Of a stretch of DNA of 64,000 bases, positions 23,301-35,725 are shown piece by piece. A program made the translations under genes and the position numbers. The notes beneath the pieces are model-generated. The model was not told where the DNA came from. It ran no database searches and saw only the letters and a program-made list of their open reading frames with translations. The stretch's first letter is position 1, and each line of letters opens with the position of its first letter. Source of the stretch: Manihot esculenta (lineage: Eukaryota > Streptophyta > Magnoliopsida > Malpighiales > Euphorbiaceae); assembly GCF_001659605.2 (NCBI RefSeq), contig NC_035174.2, positions 22,518,027 through 22,582,026 of the forward strand. Direction: 5' to 3'.

Positions 23301-24848
23301 GTGTTAGCTCTGCCTGTCAGTAATAAAGAGTTCACAGTGTTCTGTGATGCATCTCGAGTGGGATTGGGTTGTGTATTGATGCAGAGTGATAGAGTAATAG
23401 CTTATGCTTCTAGACAGTTGAAGAAGCACGAGTTGAATTACCCTACCCATGACCTGGAGATGGCAGCAGTTATCTTTGCACTTAAGATGTGGCGGCATTA
23501 CCTCTACGGGGTTAAATGCGAGATCTTCACCGATCACAAGAGTTTACAGTACATCTTAAGTCAGAGAGAGCTGAATTTGCGGCAGAGAAGATGGGTCGAA
23601 TTGCTCAGTGATTATGATTGTAAGATCCAGTATCATCCGGGTAAGGCGAATGTTGTCGCAGACGCCCTAAGTCGGAAGTCACTAGGCAGTTTATCCCATA
23701 TAGCAGCAGAACGGAGACCGGTTGTGAGGGAGCTTTATAAGCTCTTTGACGAGGGATTACAGTTAGAGTTGTCTGGTACAGGTGCGTTGATAGCACAAAT
23801 GAGAGTGACACCTGTGTTTCTGGAGCAGATAGCTCAGAGACAGCACGAGGACCCTGAGTTGATGAAAATTGCCAGGACTGTTCAGTCAGGCAATAGTGTA
23901 GAGTTCAGATTTGACAGCAAAGGGATCCTTCGCTATGGGAGTCGACTTTGTGTACCAGATAGGGGCAGTGTGAAGGAAGACATTATGAGGGAAGCTCATA
24001 ATGCAAGGTATAGTGTTCACCCAGGAGCCACCAAGATGTATCAGGATCTGAAAAGGGTTTATTGGTGGCCAGCCATGAAGAAAGAAGTGGCGCAGTTCGT
24101 GACAGCCTGTGAGGTTTGTCAGAGGGTGAAATTAGAGCATCAGAAACCAGCCGGAATGCTTAACCCATTACCGATTCCAGAGTGGAAATGGGAGAACATA
24201 GCCATGGATTTTGTAGTGGGTTTACCAGTAGCGTCCAACAGGATAGACTCTATATGGGTGATTGTGGACAGACTCACGAAATCTGCTCATTTCATTCCAG
24301 TTAGAAGTAACTATTCTGTGGATAAGTTAGCACAGGTGTATCTGGATGAGATAGTGAGATTACATGGAGTTCCAGTGTCTATAGTTTCAGACAGAGGACC
24401 TCAGTTTACCTCCCGCTTTTGGCGGAGTCTGCAAAGTGCAATGGGCACAAGATTGGATTTTAGTACTGCTTTCCACCCACAGACTGATGGACAGTCAGAA
24501 AGGACCATCCAGACCATAGAGGATATGCTTCGCCTATGTGTGTTAGACTTTGGCGGTTCTTGGAGGCAGCATTTACCTTTGGTGGAGTTTGCCTACAATA
24601 ACAGCTATCATGCGAGCATCGAGATGGCTCCTTATGAAGCTTTGTATGGGAGAAAGTGCAGATCCCCTGTTTGCTGGGAAGAGGTAGGAGAGAAGGCTCT
24701 TGCAGGGCCAGAGGTAGTAGACATTACCAGTAGAATGGTGCCCATGATCAGAGAGAGAATCAGAACAGCTCAGAGCAGACAGAAAAGTTATGCAGACGTT
24801 CGCAGGAAGCAGTTAGAGTTTCAAGAGGGTAATGGAAGTGAGTTTTGA
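20343..24848 (+). CDS. Element D gag-pol polyprotein, C-terminally truncated
   Basis: An uninterrupted 1501-residue frame starting [12 protein letters not shown], directly after an acceptor-like GTTTCCAG (ending 20335). Order: P/Y-rich N-terminus, gag core, zinc knuckle [14 protein letters not shown] (about 419-432), RGRGRG tail, protease DPGAS (from 519), reverse transcriptase FIDD (853-856), RNase H ([15 protein letters not shown]), integrase with CEVCQR and the three acidic residues in MDFVVG, VSDRG and QSERTI. After QLEFQEG the frame runs into LTR sequence and ends NGSEF, so the GPF module and chromodomain-like tail seen in B (about 160 residues) are lost. No internal stop exists, so gag, protease, RT and RNase H could be functional; integration targeting probably is not. 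Confidence 0.93.
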   Translation: MRGTRRSARLTGVPPENERPVARPPALPRARSQRSSREGTSIDPRRSVDESRRGTARGGRSEERREAMEIDQSRDDSMGIGSFEEGMGESQGGAQTSGFGYPEYPMGGMSEYSSFVPYPPYMPYMPYPYYPPYPMYPSSPTHPSATHLEPNEPVLPPEPVAPVVDRHDPSSSGGKVQMTEYLKLDAPKYNTGEDPFDYLRAVRMITSELGADDRRAIEMAGFTLKCKKAREWFKNYVEPRMDSMSWGEFANEFAGWAFPDSSREMKVIEFEQLRQTDEMSVDEFTDKFLDLLQYVGQAYDTDQKKARRYTMRLHPRYASLILPAEKESFHTIVDAARKMEASANIQKQSKAQASGSKAPTPSSKRWDRVKGTKSKFWSKVKSGLGIGSGSSSGTAPICRRCGKPHGGVCRLGSTACFRCGQEGHIARNCPQMTFAPSQQMSSGSVVQPVVRPAAPVMPQTSGRGRGRGVASTSAAGSRGGNPVAPARIFTVTQEEANTSNTVVSGNLIIRCSDVYALMDPGASHSFIASRAIERLGLISSEVEYPLWVSGPRCDPSVAVSVCRFSPVFIEGRCLPADLVVLDLTDFDVILGMDWLSAYSATLDCREKLVSLRDQDGSECVFRGDRRGTPRGMISALQARRLLRRGCQGFLAHVRELDSQVREPATVPVVREFLDVFPDDLPGLPPDREIGFEIELLPGTRPISIPPYRMAPAELTELKEQLQDLVDKGFIRPSTSPWGAPVLFVRKKDGSLRLCIDYRQLNKVTIKNRYPLPRIDDLFDQLVGAGCFSKIDLRSGYHQLRVREADVPKTAFQTRYGHYEFLVMPFGLTNAPAAFMDLMNRVFCEFLDHFVIVFIDDILVYSRDAEEHAQHLRIVLQTLREHGLYAKFSKCEFWLGSIAFLGHVVSAEGIKVDPKKIEAVANWPRPTTVTEIKSFLGLAGYYRRFVQNFSKIAAPMTKLTQKNQKFIWLDQCEESFEELKRRLTTAPVLALPVSNKEFTVFCDASRVGLGCVLMQSDRVIAYASRQLKKHELNYPTHDLEMAAVIFALKMWRHYLYGVKCEIFTDHKSLQYILSQRELNLRQRRWVELLSDYDCKIQYHPGKANVVADALSRKSLGSLSHIAAERRPVVRELYKLFDEGLQLELSGTGALIAQMRVTPVFLEQIAQRQHEDPELMKIARTVQSGNSVEFRFDSKGILRYGSRLCVPDRGSVKEDIMREAHNARYSVHPGATKMYQDLKRVYWWPAMKKEVAQFVTACEVCQRVKLEHQKPAGMLNPLPIPEWKWENIAMDFVVGLPVASNRIDSIWVIVDRLTKSAHFIPVRSNYSVDKLAQVYLDEIVRLHGVPVSIVSDRGPQFTSRFWRSLQSAMGTRLDFSTAFHPQTDGQSERTIQTIEDMLRLCVLDFGGSWRQHLPLVEFAYNNSYHASIEMAPYEALYGRKCRSPVCWEEVGEKALAGPEVVDITSRMVPMIRERIRTAQSRQKSYADVRRKQLEFQEGNGSEF

Positions 24849-26870
24849 GTTGAAATAACCTAAGGCAGTTGAGACAAGTTCGGCCGCCGAAGATAAGTTC
24901 GGCCGCCGAAAGTGCTCAATATTCGGCTTCCGAATTCAGGTTCGGCCCCCGAATGTTGCATGGTTTTGCATGCGATTCGGCAGCCGAAGCTGAGTTGCTT
25001 AGCCAGCAGTTTTGTATCCCTTAGTCAGCATTTTGGACAGGTGTTATCACCAGCTCATGTCCAGACGTTGGCCACGTCTCCCCTGGTTTATTTGCTGAGT
25101 TTGAGCAGCTCATGCAGAGTGTTTTGATTGTGCACAAGGGTTTGAATGGTTTGAAGCAAAAAGCTAAGTTTGTGAGAGTTTGAGAGTTTGAGGAGAGTTG
25201 GTCCGTTTTTCTTGTTCAGAGTGTTCATCTTCGTGTTACAGGAGGTAAGTGATGCTTTTGAACATGTTTTTATGTGTTTTCTGAAGGTTTTATGGAAGGT
25301 AAGGGAGAGAGATGCATGTTTAAGTGAGAAGTAGTGGTTTTGATGAAGTTATGCATGTATACATGTTTCTGTGTTTGTTTGATTTGTTGTTTGGGGTTAT
25401 TAGATAGTTTTGGACCCCTGTGATCATATACATGCGTATATGTGTGTTGAGGAGTATGGTTTGAATGGGTGAAGGGAAGGAGAAGATGGTTTGCCGTTGA
25501 AGCTGAGTTCTGGATGAACTCAGGTTCGGCAGCCGAAGGTTCATTCGGCCGCCGAACCTCTTGCATGGTGGCTTGGCTGCCACAGCCTGTTTTGCATGTT
25601 CGGCTCTGTTTGGGGGATTCGGCCGCCGAAGGTGCCGCCGAAGGTGCTTGAGTTTCGTCTCTGGAGAGGACATTCGGCCGCCGAACCTGCCGCCGAAAGT
25701 GTCCTGTCCAGCTTTCTTTTGCATGCTTTGCAGGGATAGTTGAGTGAGTTTAAGGGGATTCTTGGGGAAGTTTAAGAGAGTTATTCTACGCTTGTTTGGT
25801 CCCTCATTTGAGTCCATCTGTATAGGTACAGACCAGAGGAACCAGAGAGAGCAGCAGTGAGTACTGCTCCAGAGGTTCAGAACCTGCAGAGTCAGTCAGT
25901 CCAGATAGCCAGAGGTGAGTGGAACTAAACGTAATTCTTTTACTTGCAAAATGGAATGTTTTAGCATATCTCATGCATCATGTTTATGCCATAGGTTGAT
26001 TGCATTAGTATCCACGAATATGTTGCATTGCATTGTTAATTGTTGATGTGGGTAAATGCTGAATGATCCCATAGTCACAGACAGGAAGTCCAGGAGCCTT
26101 TGACTACGCCCTGGCAGGTATAGCGAAGTCCAGGAGCCTTTGACTACGCCCTGGCAGGTATAGCAAAGTCCAGGAGCCTTTGACTACGCCCTGGCAATGG
26201 TAAGTACAGAGGTGTTATATACACATATACATATATGACAGGAAGACCAGGTGCTCGATTCTACGCCCTGGCACAGAGTTACTGAGACTATGTGGTGACA
26301 GGTTTACTCTTGATGTGGCTTGTCTGTGATATGGTGCATTTCATGAGATCATATTTTACTGAGATGTTTTACTGTTCTACTCACTGGGCTATAGAGCTCA
26401 TCCCACTCCCTTAACCCCAGTTTTGCAGGTTCAGTGTACAGTGTACAGGGACAGTCCAGCAGAGTGCAGGAAAAGTAAAGAGATCTGTAATAGCTTAGAG
26501 TGGACATGTAATATTAAAGAGATGTAATAGTTGTTGCTTGACCTAGTGATGTATGTTTTGTACATGATATGTATATGTATATATGTTTTCCTGTATGTGA
26601 AAACCAGGCTTAACAGGTATGAGTTAACCCATCTAGAGCAAGCTCTAGTCAGGGATACAGAGTACAGAGTACATGAGTACAGAGTACAGAGATAGTGCAT
26701 GCACAGGTTAAGTCTTGGTTCAGAAAAGAGTTTTATTTTCACAGAAAATGTATGATCATGTATGAGGTTTACAGGTACACAGAGAGTATAGCAGGCTTGC
26801 TACGGGTTCTGGCGGCCTTAAGCCGACCTGAATCCTAGCGCCGGTGACGGTCCATTTTGGGGTCGTTACA
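24830..26870 (+). repeat. Element D 3' LTR, 5'-truncated
   Basis: Begins at base 129 of the LTR, fused to integrase coding sequence at GAGGGT/AATGG, with only 1-3 bp of shared sequence at the join. The rest matches the 5' LTR nearly base for base to GGGTCGTTACA. Confidence 0.92.
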
Positions 26871-26875
26871 CACAC

Positions 26876-28744
26876 TATCTATTACATACATCAGACTTTA
26901 TCACTCTTGTAAACCTCCTGGTCTACCCTGTACCTGCAATCCTGGGGAAATTGGGAGAGGGGTGAGCTACTAGAGCCTAGTGAGCAGAATAATAAAACAT
27001 TTAAAACATATGATAACATGGAATGCATCACATCACAGCTAATCACATCAAGGATGAACCTGTCACCAATAGCCCTCTACATGGTCCAACTGTGCCAGAA
27101 CGTAGAATGGGTCCTGGTCTTTCCCTTACATATCATAACATAACAGTGTCCAACTGTGCCAGAACGTAGAATGGGTCCTGGTCTTTCCCTTACATAGTGC
27201 CAACGAACGTAGAATGGGTCCCACTGGTCTTACATTCCGTACCGTACATATCACATCGTCATATCATAGATCGAGGGCTATGGATCATCCAACATTCATC
27301 CACATCAACATTTAAAATATGCAATGCAACATATTCGTGAATTCTAATGCAAGCAACCTAATTCATCACATGGCATTCATGATGCATGAACATGCTCAAA
27401 CTATACGGTCAATTTGCTTAAAAACATAAAGGTTTATTCCACTCACCTCTGGGTAGCTCTGACCAGACACTGGAGCAGCTGACTCACTGCTGGGGTCCTC
27501 GGTTCCTCGGGTCCGAACCTACACAGGTGGACTCAAATGAGGGACCAAACAAACATGAACATAACTCTAAACTACTCCCCAAAAACCCCCTAAAACATCA
27601 TGAACAATCATAGAAAAACATGCAAGAAAGGGCTGGACAGGGCACTTTCGGCGGCAGGTTCGGCGGCCGAAAGTCCCTCCAGAGCCGAAAGTCAGGCAGG
27701 TTCGGCGGCCGAAACTCCCAGACAGAGGCGAAACTCATGCATGTTCGGCGGCACTTTCGGCGGCTGAAACTCCCAGACAGAGACGAAAGTCTCCTTTCGG
27801 GGGCAAGCTTCGGCAGCCGAAAGCTGCCTCCACAAGCACGTTCGACGGCCGAAAGTTCCTTCGGCTGCCGAACCTGGTTTCTCCCAGAATGGCAGAAACT
27901 CAGCTCCCATATGCATTTATGCCTCCACTCTCATCCAAACATGCATAAACCTATTCTACAACACTCATACACAAGCATACAAGTTCCTAGGGGCATCAAC
28001 TAACTAAAACCCCTTCTAAAACACATCAAACATACATTTGCAAGCCACATTGCTCAAAATCACATCAAAAACCCATAAGCTCAACATAAGCTACACATGC
28101 ATTTTCTACCCCATGAACTTGCATAAAACTTGCTTAAAACATAAAGTAAGCTAGAGATCGACTCTTACCTCTTGAAGATCGAGGGTAGAGGTGATCTAAC
28201 TTGGAGTTGGAAGAGATTTGAGTTCTTGAACCTCAAAGCTCCAAAACTTGCTCAAAACTCGGAAATCTTCAAAACAAGGTGAAAACTAGTGAAAAACTCG
28301 AAAGATCTGAAGGAAAAGACTCAAGATCGGTGAGGGGTGGCGGAGAACTCACCTTGGCCGGAAATGGGGAAAATGCTCGCCCGTTTTCGGCTAAGGGACC
28401 CTTTTATAGTGGCTGGCCAGGCCACGTTCGGGGGCCGAACGTGCCTCCGCATGCATGCCATGTTCGGCGGCCGAACTTGAGGTTCGGCTGCCAAACCTGG
28501 ACTTTCCTCACTTATGCTTTCAAGGGCCTAAAGGCGCTCCCGAAGGCATGCATGTTCGGCGGCCGAACCTGAGTTTTCCTTCAAGGTTGTTTTCATGCAA
28601 AAACTCATTTCCATTTTACTTAAAACCATGAAATACCTTAAAGCATTTTATGAAAACATGATTCTACCCTACTAGAGGCTTCCGACATCCGAGATTCCAC
28701 CGGACGGTAGGAATTCCGATACCGGAGTCTAGCCGGGTATTAAA
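26876..28744 (-). repeat. Element C 3' LTR, inner piece
   Basis: Resumes after the second CACAC with TATCTATTACATACATCAGAC, which follows directly in the uninterrupted LTR E (about 33004). Contains the inverse tandem repeat (GTGCCAGAACGTAGAATGGG, about 27090-27215), the exon-like block 27447-27518, palindrome clusters and TATA box CTATAAAAG (28401-28409 on the minus strand). Ends ...GGGTATTAAA before the polypurine tract. Confidence 0.88.
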
Positions 28745-28760
28745 TTCTCCCCCCCTTAAG
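28745..28760 (-). other. Polypurine tract, element C
   Basis: TTCTCCCCCCCTTAAG on the plus strand, the inverse of the element B tract, followed by the same palindromic CATTCGGGGACGAATG. Confidence 0.85.
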
Positions 28761-28854
28761 AACATTCGTCCCCGAATGTTCCTCAACTAGCACATAGCAT
28801 GGCATAAAACATAACATACATACATACATAGCACATACACATAGAGATCTAACC

Positions 28855-31800
28855 TTAAAAGAGATGAGGGTACTGCTGGAGCATAGACTCCCGTGTCTCC
28901 CAAGTGCATTCCTCCAAATTATGGTGGTTCCACAGGACTTTCACCATCGGGACTTCCTTGTTCCTTAACTTTCTGATCTGGGTGTCTATGATCCGTACTG
29001 GCTGTTCAACATAGGTGAGATCCTCTTGGACCTCCACATCAAGCTCACTAAGAACCTTGCTCGGATCTGACACAAACTTCCTCAATATCGAAACATGGAA
29101 AACCGGATGGATTCTTTCCATTGAAGTAGGTAAATCCAGCTTGTACGACACATTCCCAATCTTTTGCAAGATTTCAAAGGGTTCGATGTATCGTGGGGCT
29201 AGTTTACCTTTCTTCCCAAAGCGAACCACCCCTTTCATAGGAGACACCTTGAGCAATACCAGATCCCCCTCCTGAAACTCTAACTGTCTTCTGCGGATGT
29301 CTGCATAACTCTTCTGTCTGCTTGCAGCAGTCTTGATCCTTTCTCTGATTATGGGTACTACCCTGCTGGTAATCTCTACTAGCTCAGGCCCTGCCAAGGC
29401 CTTTTCTCCTACTTCTTCCCAGCAAACAGGTGATCTACACTTCCTCCCATACAAAGCTTCATATGGAGCCATCCCGATGCTAGCGTGATGGCTGTTATTG
29501 TAGGCAAACTCCACCAAAGGTAGATGCTGCCTCCAAGAACCGCCAAAGTCCAGCACACACATTCTGAGCATATCCTCTATGGTCTGGATGGTCCTTTTTG
29601 ATTGTCCGTCCGTCTGTGGATGGAAAGCAGTGCTAAAATCCAACCTGGTACCCATGGCATTCTGCAGACTCCGCCAAAATCTGGAGGTGAACTGGGGCCT
29701 CTATCTGACACTATCGAAACAGGAACCCCATGCAGCCTGACGATCTCATCGACATACACCTGCGCCAACTTGTCCACAGAATAGCCACTCCTGACAGGGA
29801 TGAAGTGAGCAGATTTAGTGAGTCTGTCCACAATCACCCATATGGAGTTCAATCTGTTGGACGCTGCCGGTAACCCCACTACGAAGTCCATAGCTATATT
29901 TTCTCATTTCCATTCTGGAATAGGTAGCGGGTTAAGCATTCCAGCCGGCTTCTGATGTTCCAGCTTCACCCTCTGACACACTTCGCAGGCTGACACAAAC
30001 TGTGCCACTTCTTTCTTCATAGCTGGCCACCAATAAACCTTCTTTAGATCTTGATACATCTTGGTGGCTCCGGGGTGAATGCTGTATCTTGCATTATAAG
30101 CCTCCCTCATAATGTCTCCTTTTAGCCCTATGTCATCTGGTACACATAGTCTGCCCCCATAGCGGAGGATCCTCTTGCTGTCAAATCTGAACTCACTATC
30201 ATTGCCTGACTGAACAGTCCTGGCAATCTTCACTAACTCCGGGTCCTCATGCTGTTTCTGAGCCACCTGCTCCAGAAACACGGGTGCCACTCTCATCTGG
30301 GCCACCAAGGCACCTGTACCAGACAACTCCATTTGTAGACCTTCCTCAATGAGCTTGTAAAACTCCTTCACCACTGGCCTCCTCTCTGCCGATATGTGGG
30401 ATAAACTGCCGAGTGATTTCCGGCTTAAGGCATCTGCCACAACATTCGCCTTACCCAGATGGTACTGAATCTTGCAATCATAGTCACTCAGCAGCTCCAC
30501 CCATCTCCTCTATCTCAAATTCAAATCTCTTTGACTCAGGATGTACTGCATGCTTTTATGACCTGTAAAGATTTCACATTTAACCCCATAGAGGTAGTGC
30601 CTCCACATCTTGAGTGCAAAGATTACTGCTGCCATCTCCAGGTCATGTGTGGGGTAATTCAACTCATGCTTCTTCAGCTGCCTAGAAGCATAAGCGATCA
30701 CCCTCTCATTCTGCATTAGTACACAACCCAGTCCCACACGGGACGCATCACAAAAGACTGTAAAGTCCTCATCACTAGATGGCAGAGCTAAAACTGGTGC
30801 TGAAGTCAACCTCTTCTTAAGCTCTTCAAAACTCTCTTCGCACTGGTCGGTCCACACAAACTTCTGATTCTTCCTAGTTAGTGTGGTCAAAGGAGCTGCT
30901 ATCTTTGAGAAGTCCTGAACGAACCTCCTGTAGTAACCTGCCAAACCCAAGAAACTTCTAATCTCTGCCACTGAAGTGGGTCTAGGCCAGTTAGCCACAG
31001 TTTCTGTCTTCTTGGGGTCTACCTCTATACCATTTTCCGACACCACATGCCCCAAGAACGAAATGCTCCTCAGCCAGAACTCACACTTAGAGAACTTGGC
31101 ATACAAGCCATGTTCCCTCAAAGTCTGCAGAACCAACCGCAGATGATGGGCATGCTCCTCTGCATTCCTGGAATACACCAAGATATCATCTATGAAGACA
31201 ATAACAAAGTGATCCAGGTACTGACTAAACACTCTGTTCATGAGGTCCATGAATGCTGCAGGGGCGTTAGTTAACCCGAACGGCATCACAAGGAACTCAA
31301 AATGCCCATATCTGGTCCTGAAAGCTGTCTTTAGCACATCTTCATCCCTTATTCTTAGCTAATGGTACCCCGATCTTAGATCTATTTTGGAGAAACAACC
31401 CGCTCCTGCTAACTGGTCGAATAGATCATCGATCCTTGGCAGAGGGTACCTATTTTTGGTAGTGACTTTGTTCAACTGCCTGTAGTCGATACAAAGTCTG
31501 AGGGACCCATCCTTCTTTCTCACAAACAAGACCGGAGCACCCCAAGGTGAGGTACTCTGTCGGATGAAGCCCTTTTCTACCAGCTCTTGCAATTGCTCTT
31601 TCAACTCCTTCAACTCGGCTGGGGCCATCCTGTAGGGAGGGATAGAGATCGGTCTAGTTCCAGGCACCAACTCTATCTCGAACTCTATCTCCCTAGCAGG
31701 TGGTAAACCTGGAAGTTCGTCTGGAAAAACATCCTGAAACTCTCTGACAACTGGCACCGAGGCTGGCTCCCTGACCTGACTGCTAAGCTCTCTCACATGA

Positions 31801-32438
31801 GCCAAATACCCCGGACATCCCTTCCTAAGCAACCTACGAGCCTGAAGAGCTGATATCAGACCTCTAGGTGTGCCCCTCTTGTCTCCTCTGAAGACGACCT
31901 CTGACCCGTTTTGATCTTTGAACCTGACTACCTTGTCCCTGCAGTCCAAGGTAGCACCATGGGTAGATAGCCAATCCATCCCTAGAATGACGTCAAAGTC
32001 TGTCAAATCTAGAACCACAAGGTCGGCGGAGAGGCATCTTCCCTCAACAAAAACTGGACTGTACTGGCAGACTGACTCTGCCATAGACGGGTCACACTTG
32101 GGTCCATTGACCCATAGGGGACACTCTAACCCAGAGACTATAAGACCCAACCTCTCAACGGCTCTCGGAGCAATAAATGAATGAGATGCACCCGAGTCCA
32201 TTAAAGCATACACATCAGAACACCCAATGACGAGATTACCTGACACCATGGTGTTGGATGTGTTAGCCTCCTGCTGAGTCATGGTGAAGATCCTGGCTGG
32301 AGCTGATGGACCTTCACCTCGGGAACCAGAAGAAGAGGCTGCCCCTCTCCCTCTACCTCTGCCACTGCCCTGAGTTGTGGCTGGAGCTGCTGGCTGTGCC
32401 ACACTACCAGAAGCTGTCTGCTGGGGCTGGCCCACAAA
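28855..32438 (-). pseudogene. Element C gag end and pol, broken
   Basis: Read on the minus strand: gag tail after the zinc knuckle ([17 protein letters not shown]), protease with DSGAS, RT with FIDD, RNase H, integrase and a full chromodomain-like end ([11 protein letters not shown]...QQYPHLF). It is broken by TAG at 31359-31361 and 30510-30512 (glutamine in B and D), TGA at 29904-29906 (tryptophan in B and D) and a 1-bp loss at about 29694 in the integrase DRGP region. All three stops are C-to-T or G-to-A transitions. The start is missing: the frame runs into the duplicated Athila flank at 32434-32438. Confidence 0.9.
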
Positions 32439-32588
32439 CTTCTTCCTTTTGTTCTTCAGGCATCAGAACTTGAGTTGAAAATATTTTCAGCTCATTTGAA
32501 ATATGTATTTTTAGAAAGTAATAACACACTTCTGGTCATATTCTCCTTTGAGTTGAATCCTTTAAAAGCAAAGAAATTACTTTGGGTG
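32434..32588 (+). repeat. Duplicate of the Athila RT flank (copy of 17402-17556)
   Basis: 155 bp that match 17402-17556 at every base I compared, including the terminal target-site GGGTG. The copies meet element C gag across ACAAA (32434-32438), shared by both partners. This shows that the left insertion flank of element C occurs twice in the window. Confidence 0.92.
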
Positions 32589-33386
32589 TGTAACGACCCG
32601 AAAATCGGACCGCTACCGGCGCTAGGATCCGGGTCGGCTTAAGGCTGCCAAGACCCGTAGCAAGCCTGACATACAACCTGAAAACCTATTTAATCTCATA
32701 CATGATCAACAACATACATAAAAATTTAAAACTTTTCTTTCACTCATAAGCCAAACTCAACCTGTGCATGCACTGAACGTACTCATAATCATAATCATGA
32801 CCCCTCTGTGGGATCTCATCAATGCCCCAATGGGCGATACATCATAAGATGAGTTGGCTTACATGAACATTATAGAACATCTTTGATCATGTATTAAAAG
32901 AGATACCTCATACATAAAGTCAAGCACAATCTCTAATCCTCAATATCATTACATGACTGAAACTGTACTTTTACATATCATTAATACATTTATCATGTCC
33001 ACACTATCTATTACATACATCAGACTTTATCACTCTTGTAAACCTCCTGGTCTACCCTGTACCTGCAATCCTGGGGAAATTGGGAGAGGGGTGAGCTACT
33101 AGAGCCCAGTGAGCAGAATAATAAAAAATTTAAAACATATGATAACATGGAATGCATCACATCACAGCTAATCACATCAAGGATGAACCTGTCACCAATA
33201 GCCCTCTACATGGTCCAACTGTGCCAGAACGTAGAATGGGTCCTGGTCTTTCCCTTACATATCATAACATAACAGTGTCCAACTGTGCCAGAACGTAGAA
33301 TGGGTCCTGGTCTTTCCCTTACATAGTGCCAGCGAACGTAGAATGGGTCCCACTGGTCTTACATTCCGTACTGTACATATCACATC

Positions 33387-35672
33387 TGTAACGACCCGGA
33401 AACCGATACCCTACCGTAACGGCCCGAACCGCCACCGGCGCTAGGATCCAGATCGGCTTAAGGCCGCCGGGACCCGTAGCAAGCCAAACATACTTCCTAT
33501 CACCTGGTTAAATCCCATACATGATCAAAACTTTAACATAAAAACTGAAACATCTGATGTACATACCGAGCCTGACCTGTATGTGACATAACTGAAAACA
33601 TAAAGAAACCCCCTACTAGAGCCCTCATCAAAACTCCAGCTGGGTCAACATAACATACATCAAGCTGGGATTACATCCAAAGAACTAGAACCTAACCTGT
33701 GCATGCAACAAACCACAAACATAAGACCTCCTCTAGGGTCCTCATCCATTACCATAGCGTGGTAAACAACACATGCCACAAGATTAGTTCAAACATAACT
33801 CAACAATAAACCAAAACATACATCATGTATTAAACAGGGACCAACCAAGTCTCAGGGCCAAGCACAGTACTAATCCATAAATATAACTCCAATTAACCTT
33901 ACATTTCAATAACTCAGTTACATTACATCATGTCCACACTAACAGTACTAATCTATAACTATTACAAAAGCATAACCTTTACTCTTGAGACTTCCCGATC
34001 AACCTCAAACCTGCAACACTGGGGTTAGGGGAGAGGGGTGAGCTAAAAAGCCCAGTGAGTAGAAACAAAGAAAACAGTTCATTAATTACATGCTTTCATG
34101 AAATGCGTCACAGCACAAACAAATCATATCACGGATTGGACCCAACCCCAAAACATCCCTAAGCTATTTGCCCGGCCACCATAGAGGGCACCACAGGACT
34201 TCGTAATGCCTGGCCCAGCCAGGTCTTTTCCATAGGGCTAGTGGGGTCGCCCTTGGTCCAATCTCCATCAACAGTAAATAATGCAATGCTTCATATTCGT
34301 GTAACTAGTGCAATCAACCTATTACATATAAACATGATGCATGAGCATGCTTTAGGCATTTGATTTCATAAAATAAAGATTTAGTTTAGTTCTACTCACC
34401 TCTGGCAGACGCTGAACTTGCTCTGCACAGCTAACACTACTGGCCTCCTCGGTCTCTCGGGTCCGATCCTACACAGGTGGACTCGAATGAGGTGCCAAAC
34501 ATACTCTAAACAACTCATAAACGTACCCCCAAAAACCCCTAAAACATCATAGAAACATGCATGGAAAACACCCAAGAAAAGGCTGGACAGGGCACTTTCG
34601 GCGGCACCTTCGGCGGCCGAAAGCCCCTTCCAGAGACGAAACTCGGGTAGGTTCAGCGGCAGGTTCGGCGGCCGAAACCCCAGGACAGAAACGAAACTCA
34701 GCCTTCGGGGGCACGTTCGGCAGCCGAAAGACTGCCTCCCATGCAGGTTCGGCGGCCGAAACTCCTTTCGGCGGCCGAACCTGGTCCCCTCTAGACGACA
34801 GGTCCGATTCTGCCAAGCCAAAAACCAAACTCAATACACCCAAATCCTTACATACTCTCTCCCAACATGCATACTCACTCCCACAAGCATAAAGGAGCAT
34901 AAACTAACATAAACTCCTCAACACAAACATCACATAACATACATTGGGCATAAAACCCACATAAACCTAAACATGCATATCTACCCATACTCAACCATCA
35001 AAACCTTCATAAAACTTCATGAAAACACTAGGGAAGCAAGGATCTACACTTACCTCTTGAAGATCGAGGGTGGTGTGATCCCTAACTCGGAGGTGTGGAG
35101 AATCTAAGCTCCAAAAGCTCCAAGCTCCCAAAACTCCTTTTAAGCTTTAAATCTTCAAACACAAGGGTAGAAATCATGAAAAACTTGAGAGATGGGTAGA
35201 GAAAACACGAAAACGACCAAAGGAAGGCATAAACTCACCTGAGCTCGAGAATGGGGAGAAAACTCACCCATTTCCGATCTGAGGGCCCTTTATAGGTGGC
35301 CTGGTCGAAGACCTTCGGCGGCCTAACGTGCCCCCTAAACTCATGCATGTTCGGCGGCCGAACTTGACTTTCGGCGGCCGAACCTTGGCTCGTTTAAACA
35401 AGACTTTCGGAGGCCAAAGGCGCTCCCGAAGCCTTTCCATGTTCGGTGGCCGAACTTCACTTTCGACGGCCGAACCTGGCAAACGCCTCCTTGGTCTTTT
35501 TCTTTTCAAACTCAATTCATTTCCCTTTAAAACCATGAAATCATGTGAAAACATTTTAGAAAACACATTTTACCCCTCTAGAAGCCTCTGGCATCTTCAG
35601 AAATTCCAGATTCCAACGGAGATTCCGCCGGAAGGTAGGGATTCCGATGCCGGAATCTAGCTGGGTATTACA
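33387..35672 (-). repeat. Element F 3' LTR
   Basis: 2286 bp on the minus strand, ending (plus-strand view) at ...GGGTATTACA before the polypurine tract. The internal repeat near 34160-34235 has diverged: on the minus strand the arms read CCTGG and CCAGG. Confidence 0.92.
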
Positions 35673-35689
35673 TTCTTCCCCCCTTTAAG
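35673..35689 (-). other. Polypurine tract, element F
   Basis: TTCTTCCCCCCTTTAAG on the plus strand, next to the 3' LTR and followed by the conserved palindromic CATTCGGGGACGAATG. Confidence 0.82.
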
Positions 35690-35725
35690 AACATTCGTCC
35701 CCGAATGTTCCACAACAAACAGGCA

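Larger units (their letters stand above)
17973..26870 (+). mobile_element. Element D, young chromovirus copy with 3' internal deletion
   Basis: 8898 bp, with perfect target duplication CACAC on both sides, inserted in the LTR of element C. LTR ends match the superfamily but much of the LTR interior differs from A and B, so D is a separate subfamily. The 5' LTR is 2157 bp; the 3' LTR lacks its first 128 bp because a deletion has joined pol directly to LTR sequence at 24830, removing the chromodomain, the 3' non-coding region and the polypurine tract. The two LTRs are almost identical. Confidence 0.93.
17557..32438 (-). mobile_element. Element C, truncated chromovirus copy, minus strand
   Basis: On the minus strand this holds a 3' LTR (17557-17972 plus 26876-28744, split by element D), a polypurine tract (28745-28760) and pol with the C-terminal end of gag. 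It stops abruptly at about 32434-32438, where a second copy of the Athila flank begins. The 5' LTR, primer site and most of gag are absent. The terminal LTR base pair next to the polypurine tract has decayed (TAAA for TACA). It carries three stop codons and one frameshift in pol. Confidence 0.88.
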
